NCBI GenBank assembly: GCA_022432975.1
Contig: CM039509.1
Location: forward strand, 20,491,432 to 20,555,431
Source of the DNA: Begonia masoniana
Lineage: Eukaryota; Streptophyta; Magnoliopsida; Cucurbitales; Begoniaceae
Direction: 5' to 3'
DNA: 64,000 bases
In this document: positions 20,949 through 31,619 of the stretch, in pieces
Layout of the letters: every line of letters starts with the position of its first letter
Position numbering within the stretch: the stretch's first letter is position 1
Translations under genes and position numbers: made by a program
Notes under the pieces: generated by a model
The model's input: the letters and a program-made list of their open reading frames with translations, nothing else
Databases searched by the model: none
What the model was told of the DNA's origin: nothing

Positions 20949-21983
20949 CATGGAGTTAGCTCGAGGCACCTCCTCTCTGTCGGAGTCCTCTCCTCTAACC
21001 CACAATGTGGACACCTTGCCTTTGCTTGGGCACTCTCTTGCAAAGTGAGATTCTCCACAAATGAAGCACCCCGAAGTCTTCCTCGGTTGTGATTGATCAC
21101 CTCCCACCGAATTGAAAGCACCTTGAGATGTTTTCCCCTTCTCTTTGCTCTCACCATGTGCCTTACCCAAATGTTTGTCCTCCTTCCCTTTCTTCTCGGA
21201 TGAGGACATGGCTTTGTAGTCCACCAAACTCTCGGCTATAGAAATGGCCGATTGAACGTCCTTCACCCCATGCCACCTCAACTCCACTTGAGCCCATGGT
21301 TGAAGACCCGCCACAAAGTTAAATAACTTGTCACTCTCGTGCATCTCACGAATATCAAGTAGAATAGAGCTAAACTCCCTTACATATTCGCACACCGAAC
21401 CCATTTGTTTAAGCTCCCTCAAAGCTTCCTTAGCCGTCCACTCCGAATTAAGAGGCAAGAAACGATCCTTCAACTCATTTTTGAAATGGTCGAAAGTGTC
21501 AATCCGTGGTTCCATGTGTTGGATTTGCCGCAACCATAATTTGGCATCCCCCACCAAGTACATGCTTGTGATCGTGACTTGATTCTCCTCCTCAATTTCG
21601 GCCACCATGAAGTATTGCTCCATGTCCCAAAGAAAGTTCTCAACCTCCTTTGCATTGTGGTCTCCATTATAAGGTTTTGGCTCCGAAACCTTATATTGTG
21701 TGGCCGAGGTTCCCAACCTCCGACTTGAACCACCAACCGCCTCCTTGCCTATCCGAGCCAACCCTTTGTCTATCCTCTCGATAGAGCCCTCCATACGTTG
21801 CTCGATAGCAAGAATATCCGCCCCCACCGATGCTTGGAATTCATCCAACTCCAATCTCATCGTTCGGTGACCCATGATTAATGGCTTGTCCTCCGATGTC
21901 ACCATTGAAACGCCCATTAGGCTCTCCAACACTTCGAGCCTCGCAAGAATAGCCTCCAAGGTTCCTTGCGGAAGAGAATTCAT
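20949..21983 (-). CDS. Gag of element G (interrupted at its C-terminus)
   Basis: ATG at 21983, 35 bases after the PBS. About 345 residues are Gag; residues beyond that, down to 20883, come from the insertion. Residues 40-80 are helical and charged; about 100-215 form the retrotransposon capsid domain (YNGDHNAKEVENFLWDME, then LVGDAKLWLRQI); a lysine- and serine-rich linker follows; a zinc knuckle CX2CX3HX4C is at 306-318 (CFICGESHFAREC). Gag would bind RNA and build the particle. Apart from the insertion there is no stop, which is unusual for this window. No protease is fused downstream, unlike the Gag-Pol frames of A, B and E. Confidence 0.85.
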
Positions 21984-22017
21984 CTATTTGTGGTCAGTTT
22001 GTTCCCAACGAAACCGC

Positions 22018-22030
22018 GCTTTGATACCAA
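22018..22030 (-). promoter_or_regulatory. G primer-binding site
   Basis: TTGGTATCAAAGC on the minus strand, two bases from the LTR. It differs by one base from the common initiator-Met PBS (AAAGC for AGAGC). Confidence 0.75.
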
Positions 22031-22032
22031 GT

Positions 22033-23931
22033 TGTCCCACGGTTAAATTCTTGCCCAAATTTTCACCAAGTATGATGGCGCCAAGTCCACGACTATGGCC
22101 AGCCCCTCACCAATAATGCGGATAATAGAAGAGACACAAGTGTTTACGGGAGGACCTCTCCCAACCTTCCTTGATTTCCGAAAACAAGAACTAGGAACAA
22201 TTTCTCTCTAAGGCAAACCACAATGCTCAAGACACTCTTCCACTCAAAGTTGATGTCTTTGGCTTGGTTGCTCATGGCCTATTTATACACAAATGGCCAA
22301 GGCCATGCACATGAATCCTCATAACTGCAAGCACTAACATAAATAAGCACTAACATAAATGAGAGCACTAACATAAATGAAGCACTAATATGAATGAGAG
22401 CACTAACATGAATGAGAGCACTAAATGAAGCCTAACAATAATAAATGAGAGCACTAACATAAATGAGAGCACTAACATGAATGAGAGCACTAACATAAAT
22501 GAGAGCACTAACATAAATGAGAGCACTAACATAAATGAGAGCACTAACATAAATGAGAGCACTAACATGAATGAGAGCACTAACATAAATGAGAGCACTA
22601 ACATGAATGAGAGCACTAACATGAATGAGAGCACTAACATAAATGAGAGCACTAACATGAATGAGAGCACTAACATAAATGAGAGCACTAACATAAATGA
22701 GAGCACTAACATAAATGAGAGCACTAACATGAATGAGAGCACTAACATAAATGAGAGCACTAACATGAATGAGAGCACTAACATGAATGAGAGCACTAAC
22801 ATAAATGAGAGCACTAACATAAATGAGAGCACTAACATAAATGAGAGCACTAACATAAATGAGAGCACTAACATAAATGAGAGCACTAACATAAATGAGA
22901 GCACTAACATGAATGAGAGCACTAACATAAATGAGAGCACTAACATGAATGAGAGCACTAACATAAATGAGAGCACTAACATGAATGAGAGCACTAACAT
23001 AAATGAGAGCACTAACATAAATGAGAGCACTAACATAAATGAGAGCACTAACATAAATGAGAGCACTAACATAAATGAGAGCACTAACATGAATGAGAGC
23101 ACTAACATGAATGAGAGCACTAACATAAATGAGAGCACTAACATGAATGAGAGCACTAACATGAATGAGAGCACTAACATAAATGAGAGCACTAACATAA
23201 ATGAGAGCACTAACATAAATGAGAGCACTAACATAAATGAGAGCACTAACATGAATGAGAGCACTAACATAAATGAGAGCACTAACATAAATGAGAGCAC
23301 TAACATAAATGAGAGCACTAACATAAATGAGAGCACTAACATAAATGAGAGCACTAACATGAATGAGAGCACTAACATGAATGAGAGCACTAACATGAAT
23401 GAGAGCACTAACATAAATGAGAGCACTAACATAAATGACCTTCTGCCTTTCCGCGTGGGCCTGCCCCATCGGCCCAGTGCCCAGCGCCATATGTGGACTG
23501 CACCACTCCAAGTGATCCAGCCCGCGTGCCTCAAGTGCCCACCAACACTTAGTCATAATTTTCCATGCCATAGGAGGATGCCCCGCGCCTCCTATCATGC
23601 CTAGGTCCTCGGTCCATGCACCATGCACCATGATTGTCTTGACATCGCCACACACGGCTTGTTGATCTTGTCGCACCACTTTGCCCCACGTCTAGAACTC
23701 GTGGTGTGGCCAACTTGCCTTGAGCGCCCCATATCGCTCCGTGTCCTTTGTCTCGCTAACCATCATGTTTCAAGAGCCCAGCTCTTGCCTTCTTGAGCAC
23801 ACCGACCCACTTGGCCCCGTACTCAACCTTTGTGCACACCAACTATCATGGTTGCATTCTTGTCCATGCTTGTGCCCGCCAACGCCCATGGTTGCCGCAC
23901 TATCATGGACCATGGAAAGTGGTCCGTGACA
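22033..23931 (-). repeat. G 5' LTR (1,899 bp, repeat-expanded)
   Basis: Same ends as the 905-bp LTR (TGTCCCACGG...GGTCCGTGACA). The two are near-identical outside the 18-bp array; the 994-bp excess equals about 55 repeat units. A TATAAATA box is at 22280-22287 on the minus strand. Confidence 0.9.
22328..23438. repeat. 18-bp minisatellite, about 55 regular units
   Basis: Unit 'gagcactaacataaatga'. Units are irregular at 22328-22440 and regular from 22441 to 23438. One site in the unit varies between A and G (cataaat/catgaat); otherwise the units are nearly uniform. Because 18 is a multiple of three and the unit has no stop in several frames, frames of about 375-415 codons run through it on both strands; these are artefacts. 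The partner LTR has only six to seven units. Confidence 0.95.
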
Positions 23932-23936
23932 CCCCC

Positions 23937-24533
23937 CCCCCCCCCCCAGTTTTTGTCTTCTTCACTTATAACCTAATTCTCTGATAATCTGCGACACACG
24001 ATGAACGGTTAAGATTAAAATGATTAAAATCCAAAACTTGAAAATTTAATCCCACGACAGCCAATCAATAACCCAAGTGGGGCAAATTATCGGCTGTCAT
24101 ACTGTTTTGAACGTCGCAAACCACTTCACCAGGCGAACGATCGGCTTATTGGGGCGAATCATCGCCTTCAAATTTGCTTTATTGGGGCGATCAAACACCC
24201 TGTTGGGGTGAATTATAAACACTTTCTCTGGTTTTCTTTCATGTGAGGCGAAACTAAAGCTACTGGGGCGATCGATCGCCCTATTTTGGGCGAACGATCA
24301 CCGATGCATCTATTGTCAAGTGCCTCCTTGAAGTTTAACTGTCCCCGTTTCTGAAACATGTTTTCTCCTCTAACCAAATCTTCTAATTGCTTTTACTATA
24401 AACTTCAACCTGTATTCTTCTTTCTATCTAGGCACTTGCACAAAAAATATTAAATTCATTCACAAACTTAAGTAAAACTTATCAAATCAAGTATAAACGA
24501 GTACAATAAAGTGTGTAAAATACATATTTATCA
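23937..24533 (-). repeat. Athila 5' LTR, outer part
   Basis: On the minus strand starts TGATAAATATGTATTTTACA, a typical start for Athila-type LTRs. It contains several GGGGCGA motifs and one 14-bp palindrome GGCGATCGATCGCC (24267-24280). A 16-C run (23932-23947) adjoins element G. Confidence 0.7.
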
Positions 24534-24560
24534 CTTAAGAAGGGTTACATCCGAGAATCC

Positions 24561-25980
24561 ATGAGTCCTTGTGCACTTCCTACACTATTAGTTCCAAAGA
24601 AGGATGAGATGATGAGGATATGCGTTGATAGTCGGGTCATCAATGAAATTACCATCAAGTATAAGTTTCTCATTCCTAGACTTGATGACATATTGGATGA
24701 ACTTAATGGGGCTTCAATTTTCTCCAAGGTAGATTTGAAAAGTGGTTACCATCAAATTCGGATGAAAGAAGGAGATGAGGGGAAAATGGTCTTCAAAACT
24801 AAGTATGGCCTCTATGAATTGTTAGTGATGTCTTTTGGCCTTTCTAATGCCCCTAGTACATTTATGAGGCTTATGCATCTCGTTCTTAAATATTTCTTGG
24901 GAAAATTCATAGTGGTTTATGTTGATGACATTTTGGTATATAGCGTGGATCTCAACTCACATTTGGATCATCTTAAAGTCTTATTTGATACTCTTAGAGA
25001 TGCCAAATTATATGAAAATCTCAATAAGTGCTCATTTGTGCGAGAGATGGTTCATTTTCTCGGTTTCATCATTACAAATAAGGCATGGAAGTGGATGAAT
25101 CCAAAATTGAAGCTATAAAGGATTGGCCGCCTCAAAATGAATTTCAGAGGCAATAAGCTTTCATGGTTTAGCTTCATTTTATCGAAGATTTATTAAGAAC
25201 TTGAGCTCGATTGTGTCCCCTTTAACCGATTGCACCAAGAAGGGAGTGAAATTTTGTTGGACTCAAGCTTGTCAACAAATGTTTGAGTTAATCAAAAAGA
25301 AGCTTTGTCATGCCTCTATCCTTGTGCTACCGGATTTCTACAAGGTTTTTGAAGTAGAATGTGATGCTTCCGGAATAAGGATTGGAGCAATGCTTATGCA
25401 AGAGGGCAAGCTACTTATCTATTTTAGTGAAAAGCTCAATGAGCTACTTTAAACTACTCTACATATGACAAGGAGTTGCTGGCCGTCATTCGGGCCCTTG
25501 AGGTTTGGCAACATTATCTACTCCCGAAGGATTTTATTATTCACACCGATCATCAAGCTCTTAAACACATTAAGAGCCAAGGAAAACTAAATAGGAGACA
25601 CACTGAATGGGTAGAATTTCTCGAGCGTTACCCCTACATCATCAAATACAAAAAGAAGGAAACAAATGTGGTGGTCGATGCACTTTCTAGAAAATATATC
25701 ATTCTAACCGAATTGAGTACTAGATTCTTGGGTTTTGACTGGATCAAGGGAGCCAACGAAGGAGACCAAGATTTTAGCCATTGGTATGAATTAAGTAAGA
25801 ACAAGATCGATTGTGGCTATTATTTGATGGATGGATATCTTTTCAAAAGAGAAAAATTATGCATTCCAAATGGAGGAATTCGAGAATTTTTAATCAAAGC
25901 TCACGGGGGCAGGTTAGTAAGTCATTTTGGAGAAAATAAGACTTTGGAAGCTCTCAAGGAATACATTTATTGACCACATT
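24561..25980 (+). pseudogene. gypsy D reverse transcriptase and RNase H
   Basis: 24561-25118 covers the RT palm: '[20 protein letters not shown]', '[13 protein letters not shown]' and catalytic YVDD (VVYVDDILVYS). A frameshift near 25110, a stop near 25450 and another near 25972 split the rest. RNase H has ECDASG (25360), TDHQAL (25548) and DALSRK (25679). The catalytic centre of RT is intact, unlike in C, but the frame is not. Confidence 0.75.
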
Positions 25981-27030
25981 TACTTAGAGATGTGCATAAG
26001 GTGGTGGAAAAATACATAGTGTGCAAGAAGGCAAAGAGCCAAGTTCTTCCTCAATGACTCTATTTACCTTTACCGGTTCCTAATCATCCTTGGGAAGAGG
26101 TGAGCATGGACTTTGTCTTGGAGCTTCCTCGCACACCTCATTCAAAAGAGTCAACCATGGTGGTAGAAGACTAGTTTTCAAACATGGCTCATTTCATAGC
26201 TTATTCTAAGACGGATGACTCTAACCACATAGCTGAACTATTCTTCATGGAAGTGGTGCGCATGCACGGAATACCAAAGTCCATTGTGTCGGATAGAGAC
26301 ACAAAATTCTTGAGTGCGTTTTGGAAGACTTTATGGAGCAAATTGGGCACCAAGCTTCTCTTTAGTACATCATTCTACCCCCAAACCGACAGGCAAACCG
26401 AGGTGGTGAATAGAACAATTAGTGCTTTGCTAATGAGTATAGTGGGCAAGAAGCTATCTGATTGGGACTTACAACTCCCCTATATTGAATTTTCCTATAA
26501 TCGAAGTGTACACAACTCTACTCAAATGACCTCCTTTGAGGTAGTTTACGAATTTAATCCCCCCACACTACTAGACCTTATTCCCTTACCCATAAAAGAC
26601 GTGGTCAATCCTAGTGGAGCAAGTAAAGCCGAACAAGTGAAACCTTGCATGAGAAGGTTAATAGAACATCCAAAAGAAGAATGAGTCATACGCCAACCAA
26701 GCCAACCGTAGTAGGAAAGAAGTCATCTTCAAGGAAGGCGGCAATCTAGTATGGCTCGATTTAAGGAATAAGAGGTTTACTAAACAAAGAAAATCCAAAC
26801 TTCTCCTTAGGGTCGATGGACCGTTCAAGATAGTGGAGAGGATCAACAACAATGCATACAACCTTGAATTACCAGGAGAATACGGAGTATCCGCCACTTT
26901 CAATGTACAAGACCTATCCTCATACATTGGGGAAGAGATTGAGCAAGAAGCAGAAGCACATTCGGATTTGAGATCAAATCCTCATTCACCCAGGGAGGAT
27001 GATGCGCCAAGAGGAGCCATAACTTGATCA
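25981..27030 (+). pseudogene. gypsy D integrase, broken
   Basis: The zinc-binding region is damaged ('VCKKAKS' retained). The first catalytic block is frameshifted/stopped around 26040-26175. 26184-26684 is open and holds IVSDRDTKF (second aspartate) and [11 protein letters not shown] (glutamate), with Q/R change next to it. 26833-27027 is the C-terminal part '[24 protein letters not shown]'. No chromodomain is seen. Confidence 0.75.
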
Positions 27031-27916
27031 CGAGCCAAATCCTTGGCCTTGGCTGAACCTTTAACTAATGAATGTGTCCCTTTTTGTAGATGAAGCAACA
27101 TATATCTATCTAAGGATGAAACCAAATGCTCAAAACATGAAGAAGTCTTTCCACTTGCTAACATGGGAGCACTCCTCGGCCATTCCAAAATTAGAAGAAA
27201 AAATTTATCTTCCTTGTGACAATTAATGTAACATGAACTTAGTTTTATTTCCTTAAAAAAAACTTTAGTTTGTTAATGTATTAAGTGACATATAATGGAT
27301 GAACATATGAAGAAGGGAAGAGTGGCGGCATTTTGGAAAGAAGATGGACTACTTGACTCTTTACCAAACCTTAATTTGTAAGAAGAGGCATTGTATTTAA
27401 ACCTTCCTTAAGGCCCCTCTTCAGCACTTTTGAATGAAAATTTGCAGAATAGTTTCAGCTTGTTGAAGCCCCCTCACTTCTCCTCTTCGGTGAGTCACAT
27501 CTGAGAGTTAGAGTGATTTTGTGTTTCCATTTTGTGAGAGCCAAAGTAGTTACATTTCTTGTGCAACCTTCCTCCTCCCTTTCTTGGAGTGGAGAATCAT
27601 CAGGAAGGTTATATTCAATTCTCATGCAAAGTTAGTTAGAGTGCCTTTCTTCAAAAGAGGTGTCAAACTCGAGAGGTGTTGTTATTACTTCCTCGGACTA
27701 GCAAGCAGTCTTTCGTCCATAACTTTTCAATCTCAGCAAGTTAGCCTCTGATATTTGGAGGGAAGTTGAGTAACATACTTGGTAAGAACGTGTTAGAATT
27801 TCATATCATTTGGAGTTAAATTGAAGGTTTTATGCATATTGAATTTTGGGGTGTTCTCGGCCCAAAATTATTATTTTCAACTGATACGACTTTGCTTGTG
27901 TTTACTTTTTAAGTAA
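27031..27916 (+). repeat. gypsy D 3' untranslated end and probable 3' LTR
   Basis: AT-rich, with a TGTATTTAAACC TATA-like site near 27388 and a T-rich end. No partner LTR is present. Small frames here (e.g. 27521-27751) have no domain and are not called. Confidence 0.4.
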
Positions 27917-28135
27917 GGTAAAGTGCAATTTGGCCCCCCAACTATGGTGAAAATGACATTTTTTACCGTAAACTTTGATAATGGCAAAAAACAACCGTAA
28001 TGTATGGATAATTAGTAATTCATCCCCTACCGTGCCATTTTCCGTTAAAATGATATGTTTTCGTCATGTGCCTTATTTTACTACCCGATATGCCCCTGCC
28101 TTGCTCTCTTTCTCTCTCCTTCTCTCGCTCTCTTC
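27917..28135 (+). repeat. terminal inverted repeat, left
   Basis: Pairs with the right TIR over more than 200 bp with about 10% differences by eye. Confidence 0.8.
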
Positions 28136-28398
28136 CCACTCTTTCTTCTCTTCTTCACTTTCTCTCCTCTTCATTTCTGGCAACAATGGCAAACCAGACA
28201 GAATTTTCAGCTTTTTGTTTAAACTTTGAGAGGGAAAGTAGAGGTAATAGAGAATTTCTTTTTTTCATTTTCGATTTTATACTGTCTGCTACATCTTTTC
28301 TTGTTGTTTGTGACCTCGATTGTTCGTCCGTCGCAGAGCTCAATCATGTGATTCGTATTGGTTCTCTTGTTAGCCGATACGAATCGTGGGAAGTAGCG

Positions 28399-28712
28399 AT
28401 GTCTTTTCATCGTTCTCTGAGAGCCCAATCGTTGACGAGTCCACCGCCATTAGCAGAGAAAATCACAGAGAATCCCGTAACGAATAAAACTGCTCAGAGC
28501 ACCGTCACCTGCATTTACCAAGCCAATATAGCAGGCTATTAGCGCAACGTGACAGTTTTATAGTGCAAAAATCTAATAAACTACTCTCTTTGCATTAGGA
28601 TTCATTGCTTGGAAGGCGATTTCCACTGTGCTTACAAAATCGACCTAAAACCATGGCATTTTTTGAACAAAAAATGATTCAAATCCATCGAGGTTGACGG
28701 AAGGAGAGAGAA
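28399..28712 (+). pseudogene. captured DUF868-family gene fragment
   Basis: From ATG at 28399 the frame reads MSFHRSLRAQS, then 'KTAQSTVTCIYQANIAGY' and, past the first stop, 'RNVTV', 'CKNL' and 'LEGDFHCAYKIDLKPW'. This order is that of the plant DUF868 proteins (unknown function) as I know the family. Three stops are in frame: TAG at 28540, TAG at 28561, both where the family has tryptophan, and TGA at 28675. The fragment ends at the right TIR with no intron seen. A host gene copied into a Mutator-like element and since decayed is the best reading. Confidence 0.65.
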
Positions 28713-28931
28713 ACAGAGCGAGAGAAGGAGAGAGAAAGAGAGCAAGACAGAGGCATATCGGGTAGTAAAATAGGGCACGTGACGAAAACGTGTTATTTTA
28801 ACAGAAAATGGCACGGTAGAGTGTGAATTGCTCATTATCCATACATTACGGTTGTTTTTTGCCATTATCGAAGTTTACGATGAAAATTGTCATTTTCACT
28901 ATAGTTTGGGGGGCCAAATTGCATTTTATCC
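28700..28931 (-). repeat. terminal inverted repeat, right
   Basis: Inverse of 27917-28135; ends TTTTATCC at 28931. Confidence 0.8.
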
Positions 28932-30565
28932 TTGCACGTCAAGTTGCATACTAGTTAAACTTGCTTAAATCACTCTAACATGTGCATAACTTATTTAACA
29001 TCTCGATGTTGAAGAATATGTTTCATACCTTTCACATATATTACCAATGATATTTCTCGACTTTGTGCTTAACCCTCACTTGTCAAATGAAGAAAGACAT
29101 GTTCAAATATTTGTTTCGAAAGAAAGTGAATGAAGAAATAAGGTCTCGCTTGTAAGAGTATTATGAAGAAATCGAAATGTCCTGGGAAAGACAAAAGGAA
29201 ATAAGAAAGACATGTCCATAACTATTCAAGTAATAATTTAAACTTTTGAGGAGTAGAGATCGCAACATAATAGGAAATTAATTTTTAAATTTAAATATTA
29301 AACTTATTTTCTCCCAAATCAGAAAGCAATTCCCAACTATCTAACCCTAAATCTCATATTAACTCCTAAAATCGTTCAGGCTATTGGAAACAATAAAATC
29401 TGAAAATTAACAAATAAAATCTGAACAAACTAAGATGTAGTGGAGAAGTCAGCTGCTACCTTCCCCTATAAATTGAGGCTTACCGAAGAGGAAGAAGCAC
29501 TCACCTCTGAAAGTACCAAAACATCACTCCTCTTCATCTCTGACAACCACAACCCGCTAAGACGCAGCCAAAATCCACTGTTGAAGCTGAAACTCGTCCT
29601 TCGAGCACCGATCAAACTCCTTCGTCTACGGTCATTTGTCGAACTCCTCTGTCAAACACACCAGCTTCCGCCAAGCTTTCAACCAAGGCTTTAGATGGCA
29701 CTTCTTGATGGAATCTGTTAATTTTCGACTTGAACCACCTTCCTCCATTAGTTTGCAGAGTCAGTTCCTTTTTTGGAGTTCAATCCTAGGGCTCGTTTTA
29801 CTGTTGTATGTCTTGTTCGCACCAATTCGGCAATCTTCGATCAAGGTCTGAGTATTATTCACGAAAAAGCTGAAAGCAAGATGGTAGGAGATAGAAAGAA
29901 ATCTAGAATATGTTTGGTGTGCGCGACGTAGAATTGAAGCGAGGAAGAAGAAGAAGAAGAAGAAGAAGAACCGAGTTTAATTTTCTAGCCCAACCCAGTC
30001 TTAAGAAGCTGAACGGAACCGGGTCCAGCCGAATTAGAACCGGTATAGCTAAACCGGATCATCCCAGATTGAACTAGGATAAGGAATAGGATCGATCAAA
30101 AGCATTCTGAAAGTCGTCCAAGTCGATCCCATGAATGTATCTACCTATTTCTTTTAAAAGGGGATTTTTCATAAATAAAAGAAAATATTATTTTCAACGG
30201 TAGTTATCACATATTCAAATCAGGCAAATTATAGTTGTTCTACCACTAAATGACCACGGAACACATTCCCAATCAACTTCAATGGATGAGCAACAACCAG
30301 ACCCAAAGTCTTGCAAAACACGGAGGACAAAATCTGAGTCGGACTCAAACCTCTTGACAGAAATCATGCGGAGAAGAAAGCAACCCGCAGGCCGAGCCCA
30401 CGTAAAACCCTAGCATGACAGAACAAAGGAGATGACGACTTGTATGATTTACACCTGAGGGAACACATTAAGGAAGAAGACTTCCATGTTGATGGGACAA
30501 AATAGAGATGCAAAACCGCACCTGTTATTGCAGGAAGAACATGGCCCTATGGGCTGAACAAAATT
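28932..30565. other. no gene; AT-rich sequence
   Basis: I see no recognisable coding region. Short frames at 29440-29851 overlap in different frames with no domain. A GAA microsatellite is noted separately. The right end adjoins a truncated copia LTR. Confidence 0.4.
29944..29970. repeat. (GAA)n microsatellite
   Basis: Nine uninterrupted GAA/AAG triplets. Confidence 0.9.
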
Positions 30566-30907
30566 ATCAATATGGATCAGAAGTTCTAGGGCTCCGCCAT
30601 AAGGTGATTTGGGGATTTTCTGCTTGGATGGGTTATTCTCCTGTTGCATCTTCTATAGAGGTTATTGACTAGGTCTTGGAGGTGCTCTTCTGAGGTGGAG
30701 ATTAATGTATATGTAATACTTCTGTCATTCTTGTTTTCTCATCCACAAAATTTGTTCTTGGCGGTGCTTCAGTTGATGTAGGACTCAATGTTTGAACCAC
30801 GTTAAATCATTGTGTTCTTACGGTCTTTAGATCTTACTTCCATATTATCTTTATTTTTTGTTTGATGTTTCAAGTATTGGTGATGTTTGTCTGGAATAAA
30901 TTTTACA
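30566..30907 (+). repeat. copia F 5' LTR, 5'-truncated
   Basis: From 'cagaagttctaggg' to AATAAATTTTACA it matches 41829-42102 with moderate divergence and an insertion of about 60 bases (30770-30830 region). The first 140 bases of the LTR are missing, replaced by unrelated DNA. The next bases ATTGGCGCTGTGAGC are where the PBS should be but do not match the common initiator-Met PBS. Confidence 0.75.
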
Positions 30908-31014
30908 ATTGGCGCTGTGAGCATGGAACTCACTCGCGAACTTCAGATACGATTTCTCTTCGGAGGGGGTTTCATATTTTTTTGTTTTCATGGAAGGGTT
31001 AACAGGTTCTTGAG

Positions 31015-31332
31015 ATGGTTAAGTTCAAAGTCAATAAATTCAAAGGAGAGAACGATTTCAGTCTATGGAGGATGAAGAAGGTGTTATTAGTGCATCAATG
31101 TCTAGCTCAAGCGATTGATGAAAATGCTATGGAAAGTCTAAAAGTCACTAATAAAGTCAAACTCGATGAGGTAGAATCAAAGGCTCACAGTGCAATATTA
31201 CTAAGTCTTGGTGATGAGGTATTAAGAGAAGTAACAAAAGAAAGATTTGCTTTATCTGTTTGGTTGAAATTGGAAGCTTTGTATATGAAGTGTTCTTTGG
31301 CTAATCGATTATATTTGAAGAAAAGATTGTAA
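31015..31332 (+). pseudogene. copia F Gag
   Basis: 105 codons open, ending at a stop after LYLKKRL. It contains 'GENDFSLW', 'AHSAILLSLGDEVLREV' and 'WLKLEALYMKCSLANRLYLKK', the conserved blocks of the copia Gag. Downstream remnants up to 31560 continue in other frames. Gag would form the particle; this copy is truncated. Confidence 0.75.
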
Positions 31333-31619
31333 ACATTGACTATGGAAGATTCAAAGGAAATGAGAAAACACAGATGATTTTACTAAATTATTTTGGATTT
31401 CAACCACATTGGAGTTAAGGTTGCCGAAGAGGACCAAACAATCATTATACTAAGTTCTTTACCTGAAGTGTATGACCATTTTGTAGACACCATGTTGTAC
31501 GGGAAAAAACATTAATCATGACTGAAGTAAAAGCAGCTCTGAATTCCAAAGAAGAGCTATAGAACCGTATAGAGGGGAAGGATAATTCTGATGGAAAAGG
31601 TCTTACAGTTATAGGTCAA

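Larger units (their letters stand above)
17607..23931 (-). mobile_element. gag-only LTR retrotransposon G (TR-GAG-like)
   Basis: Minus strand, 6,325 bp. LTRs are 17607-18511 (905 bp) and 22033-23931 (1,899 bp), both TGTC...GTGACA; the size difference is the 18-bp repeat array. Both flanks are C-runs (8 and 16 C), so the TSD is CCCCC. The PBS (22018-22030) reads TTGGTATCAAAGC on the minus strand; the PPT region (18512-18530) reads GTGGGGGAGAT just before the 3' LTR. The interior has one gag frame, with no protease, RT or integrase seen. This fits non-autonomous elements that keep only gag, but a pol deletion in this copy is an equal alternative. An insertion splits gag. Confidence 0.85.
9100..24533 (-). 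mobile_element. Athila-like Ty3/gypsy element, gag and protease only
   Basis: Minus strand. The 5' LTR starts TGATAAATATGT at 24533 and ends near 16758; the PBS is at 16740-16751; gag runs from 16645 down to 12094 and protease from 9507 to about 9156. Polymerase and 3' LTR are missing, so the left limit (about 9100) is approximate. Three insertions split it: G in the 5' LTR (17607-23931) and solo LTRs at 13612-16430 and 9508-12093, each with matching target duplications. Removing them rejoins the reading frame of gag/protease at the two solo-LTR sites. Many stops make it inactive. The right end abuts gypsy D in mid-RT. Confidence 0.8.
24534..27030 (+). mobile_element. 5'-truncated Ty3/gypsy element D
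   Basis: Begins in mid-RT ('KKGYIRESMSPC' area) directly at the Athila LTR start and runs through RT, RNase H and integrase to a tail 'LRSNPHSPREDDAP' at about 27005. Gag, protease and 5' LTR are absent. Protein sequence is close to C and A. The tail gives the empty-site sequence for the TRIM in C. Multiple stops make it inactive. Confidence 0.8.
27917..28931. mobile_element. Mutator-like non-autonomous element (Pack-MULE type)
   Basis: The ends are long inverted repeats of about 220 bp: 27917-28135 (GGTAAAGTGCAATTTGG...) and about 28700-28931 (inverse, GGATAAAATGCAATTTGG). They share the block 'ggcaaaaaacaaccgtaatg' and a CT-rich inner end. Long TIRs and GG start fit Mutator-like elements. 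I could not find a clear 8-11 bp TSD. No transposase is present. The interior (about 28140-28700) contains a gene fragment. Foldback elements are an alternative classification. Confidence 0.65.

Noticed and set aside
22368..23679. Long open frames of 375-415 codons on both strands across the 18-bp array
   Set aside because: They arise because the repeat unit is 18 bases with no stop in several frames. The low-complexity products (NESTNI, SFMLVL, HVSALI) are artefacts.
27917..28931. A functional DUF868 gene
   Set aside because: The fragment has three in-frame stops and ends at the TIR, and lies inside a transposon-like unit.
29440..29851. Two overlapping frames of 84 and 71 codons
   Set aside because: Different frames, no family match and no start context; not enough to call a gene.
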